From the NCBI GenBank assembly GCA_964449775.1, contig CAYVBQ010000007.1:58455-122454 (forward strand): 64,000 bases of DNA, read 5' to 3'. The position numbers and the translations under genes were made by a program. This stretch comes from Fen-1258 sp964449775. GTDB taxonomy: Bacteria; Bacteroidota; Ignavibacteria; Ignavibacteriales; Melioribacteraceae. Below are positions 62,082-64,000 of the stretch, piece after piece. Numbering within the stretch: the first letter of the stretch is position 1; each line of letters starts with the position of its first letter. Below the pieces are notes generated by a model. The model was given only the letters and a program-made list of their open reading frames with translations. It ran no database searches and had not been told where the DNA came from.

Positions 62082-62441
62082 TACTCCTTTTATTCTTGAT
62101 GGAAAGGAAACTGCTTTAATTTTGGAATTAATCTAATTATTTCTTTTCTTTAACACAAGAAGGAATTAGTAGCCTAAATCACAATGAGATAGTAGGAGTA
62201 GCTATCTGAATTGATTTTTATTGTATGTGTAAAAGCAGTTCGAGATATTTGATTTGAGATTTTCATTGAGATTATTCAACCGATTAATATCCTCATCGCA
62301 ATGAAGATTGAACCTTCAGCATAGTTTTTTGTTTTTCCTTTTCTGCTTGAGAATATTCTTTACTAAATAAATTAAATAATTCCGTTCTTCTATTCTTTTA
62401 CTGTATTGTTCGGAAAAATTAATAATCTAGCAGGAGGAAAT
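62082..62441. other. Divergent intergenic region between cyclase operon and small-protein array
   Basis: About 360 bp separating oppositely transcribed units, so promoters for both should lie here. It is AT-rich, with runs such as TTTTTTGTTTTTCC. I find no strong TTTG/TAnnTTTG pair, no perfect palindrome above 8 bp, and no ORF. A GGAGGAAA ribosome-binding site precedes 62442. Confidence 0.45.
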
Positions 62442-62846
62442 ATGAAAACATCAATCTCTTATCTTTTAGCATTTATTATCATTTTATTATTTACTTCATC
62501 AATTTCAATGGCTCAGCAAAGCATAGCAAACGTACCTGTAACAGTAAAATTGCAAGCAGGTAATGTGCTAATTGCTCAATGCGTTACAAATGAAAAAGGT
62601 GAATTCACTTTCGATTTTCAAGAAGGTTTACCGGCTCCGGCAAGCGGTACTTTTATTTTTGAAATAACAATACCGCAGCAGCCGGGTCAAAATATTAACC
62701 TCGGTACAAAATCGGCACAAAGCATTCAAACACTCACTTCAAACTTTACAGTTAAAACACCAAGACCTTTTGTTTACATATTGAAATTGAATACAGTCAA
62801 AGGAAACAAAGGTGTTTTTGCTGTAAGTGGTAGAAACACTGCATAA
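62442..62846 (+). CDS. Small exported beta-sandwich-like protein, array member 1
   Basis: 134 residues. I start at ATG 62442 because a CAGGAGGAAAT ribosome-binding site precedes it. The longer frame from TTG 62406 translates that site. The signal peptide (YLLAFIIILLFTSSISMAQ) is nearly identical to that of member 2. The mature part reads as a Cna-B/transthyretin-like sandwich: VPVTVKLQAGNVLIAQCVTN, EKGEFTFDFQEGLPAP. The C-terminus NKGVFAVSGRNTA is identical to member 3, also nearly at the DNA level. The function is unknown. Confidence 0.75.
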   Translation: MKTSISYLLAFIIILLFTSSISMAQQSIANVPVTVKLQAGNVLIAQCVTNEKGEFTFDFQEGLPAPASGTFIFEITIPQQPGQNINLGTKSAQSIQTLTSNFTVKTPRPFVYILKLNTVKGNKGVFAVSGRNTA

Positions 62847-62861
62847 ATTAAAGGAGGAAAT

Positions 62862-63326
62862 ATGAAACGATCAATCTCTTATCTTTTAGCATTTATTACC
62901 ATTTTACTTTTTACATCTTCTACTTCAAAAGTATATGTTTTAGTACCTGGCGAGCCTGTTATTGGCGCGGAAGTTTTTGTGGAACAAGAGCCGAATGAAC
63001 AACCAATTGCGAATGGAGTTACAGACCAAGACGGCTCATTTTCATTTTCTTTGCCACCAGGAATGAAAATTCCTAAAAAACTAACAATTAGTATCAAGAT
63101 AAAATTTCCCGAGTACTTATCAAAAAATGTAACTCCTGTCACGTGTCAATTGAAAATTATAGCAGGTGGAAAAACTTATTCAAAGAATATAACCTATTTG
63201 CCAACAACCAAAGCAATGAGGGGACCATACTCAAGCTCATATAGTAATATGGAAGAGAATGCTGTTTTCGTTATTAAATTAGAAGCTAAAGCTACAGGAA
63301 GCAGAAGCACTAATATGAGTAAATAA
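62862..63326 (+). CDS. Small exported beta-sandwich-like protein, array member 2
   Basis: 154 residues. The first ~20 codons and the AGGAGGAAATATG ribosome-binding site are nearly identical to member 1. The middle differs: GEPVIGAEVFVEQEPNEQPI, ANGVTDQDGSFSFSLPPG, LTISIKIKFPEYL. The repeat 'xxANGVTDxDGxFxF' is the carboxypeptidase-regulatory-like fold signature. It lacks the shared VSGRNTA ending and instead ends SRSTNMSK. It is 15 bp downstream of member 1. Confidence 0.72.
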   Translation: MKRSISYLLAFITILLFTSSTSKVYVLVPGEPVIGAEVFVEQEPNEQPIANGVTDQDGSFSFSLPPGMKIPKKLTISIKIKFPEYLSKNVTPVTCQLKIIAGGKTYSKNITYLPTTKAMRGPYSSSYSNMEENAVFVIKLEAKATGSRSTNMSK

Positions 63327-63387
63327 AACAGTAGAGATTTTGTTTTGAGAAAAAAGCAACATGAACTATTTAATAATGGAGGAAAAA

Positions 63388-63771
63388 ATGAAACGAGTAA
63401 AATCAATAATCGTAATCTTAATGTTACTAGTCTCAGTGTTTGGTTCGAATATCTTTGCTCAAGAAAGATTGCTTGCAAATGCAAAAGTCGTTGTTCATTT
63501 TGAAGCCGGAATTGTTGCTACTTGTACATCTAATTCCCGGGGAGAAATAACTTTTTCAGTTCCTGCTCAAATTGTACTGCCGATTCAAGGTCAATTTGGT
63601 TTTGAAATTTTCCCGCCGGCAATACTCCGTGAAGATCCAATTATTGTATTTGCGGATTTCAACTTAAACGCTAGAAGTAAGAATGCAAAGTTTACGTATG
63701 TTTTAAAATATACACCTCCTGTAGGCGCAAATAAAGGCGTTTTTGCTGTAAGTGGTAGAAACACTGCATAA
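63388..63771 (+). CDS. Small exported beta-sandwich-like protein, array member 3
   Basis: 127 residues. I start at ATG 63388, eight bases after GGAGG, not at 63361. The signal peptide (SIIVILMLLVSVFGSNIFAQ) differs from members 1 and 2. The middle is LANAKVVVHFEAGIVATCTS, NSRGEITFSVPAQIVLPIQG. The last 13 residues, NKGVFAVSGRNTA, are those of member 1. The conserved ending with an unrelated leader suggests gene conversion or modular reshuffling within the array. Confidence 0.74.
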   Translation: MKRVKSIIVILMLLVSVFGSNIFAQERLLANAKVVVHFEAGIVATCTSNSRGEITFSVPAQIVLPIQGQFGFEIFPPAILREDPIIVFADFNLNARSKNAKFTYVLKYTPPVGANKGVFAVSGRNTA

Positions 63772-63786
63772 ATAATTGAGAGAAAA

Positions 63787-64000
63787 ATGAAAACCGATTT
63801 AACAAAACAGGTATTTGTATTGGCATTTATCTTTTTTCTTTGCCAAACAAATTTACCAGCGCAACAAAAAGTTTTTGAAGAACATGTTTTTGGTGCAGAA
63901 ATTTCTGTCAAGGTAGATTCACAGAATGAACCGTTTGCAACCGGATTAACCGATTCACTCGGTCAGTTCATGGTTAAAATGATTCCATCAGAAGAAAATG
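63787..64000 (+). CDS. Small exported beta-sandwich-like protein, array member 4 (truncated by window end)
   Basis: At least 71 residues, running off the window. The ATG at 63787 follows GAGAGAAAA. The signal peptide is VFVLAFIFFLCQTNLPAQ. The mature part, VFGAEISVKVDSQNEPFATG then LTDSLGQFMVKMIPSEEN, repeats the 'GAEIxVxxxxxxxPxAxGxTDxxGxF' plan of member 2. The array therefore continues beyond 64 kb. Confidence 0.7.
   Translation, partial: MKTDLTKQVFVLAFIFFLCQTNLPAQQKVFEEHVFGAEISVKVDSQNEPFATGLTDSLGQFMVKMIPSEEN

Noticed and set aside
1..64000. Prophage, integrase, CRISPR-Cas or restriction system
   Set aside because: No integrase, transposase, phage structural, cas or restriction-modification gene was recognised anywhere in the window.

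Overview
This AT-rich, densely coding window looks like a Bacteroidetes/Chlorobi/Ignavibacteria-group genome, most like Ignavibacteriota. The evidence is a fused lpxC-fabZ gene, the uppS-bamA-ompH-ompH-lpxD-lpxC/fabZ-lpxA order, a tmRNA tag reading GEYNYALAA, a TTTG/TAnnTTTG-type promoter before prs, and frequent TTG/GTG starts. The only stable RNA gene seen is tmRNA. No rRNA, tRNA or CRISPR was seen. A 100-N scaffold gap lies at 30768-30867.

Layout. 1-8.8 kb: envelope and lipid A block (uppS, bamA, two ompH/skp, lpxD, lpxC-fabZ, lpxA) and a lipoate ligase. 9-21.4 kb: a propeller protein, heptose genes hldE1/hldE2, a tamB-like gene, rnr, and a large peptidase-propeller-barrel protein. 21.4-29.9 kb: housekeeping genes (fmdB, lipoprotein, prs, rplY/ctc, pth, rpsF-ssb-rpsR-rplI, secD-secF). 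30-31.5 kb: repeat-rich tract with two decayed GIY-YIG nuclease modules and palindromes stacked behind ssrA. 31.6-38.2 kb: cobalamin adenosyltransferase, YgfZ, a lipoprotein, an M20 peptidase, and two LptF/LptG permeases. 38.2-38.8 kb: a repeat plus a broken piece of a cyclase gene.

38.8-52.1 kb is a metal-resistance island. It has a CzcCBA-type RND pump, a GECC small protein, a PII-like protein and an OB-like protein. An ECF sigma cassette follows, with two matching promoters, a DUF5667 protein, a Spy/CpxP-like protein and small membrane proteins. Then come DUF302, a Zn/Cd-type P1B ATPase and a truncated permease. A short relic of a second ATPase start lies just before the sigma cassette, so the cassette probably arrived by insertion or recombination. 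52.2-55.5 kb (minus strand): a sulfur-related operon (ArsR-rhodanese regulator, small winged-helix protein, SQR-like flavoprotein, monoheme cytochrome, DsrE), with a perfect palindrome before the regulator.

55.6-64 kb: a minus-strand operon (secreted protein, FecR-domain protein, large outer-membrane-like protein, CHASE2-adenylate cyclase) facing a plus-strand tandem array of at least four small exported beta-sandwich-like proteins. The members share leaders and/or C-termini but have divergent middles. This locus and the tmRNA-linked GIY-YIG/palindrome modules are the best candidates for something undescribed.
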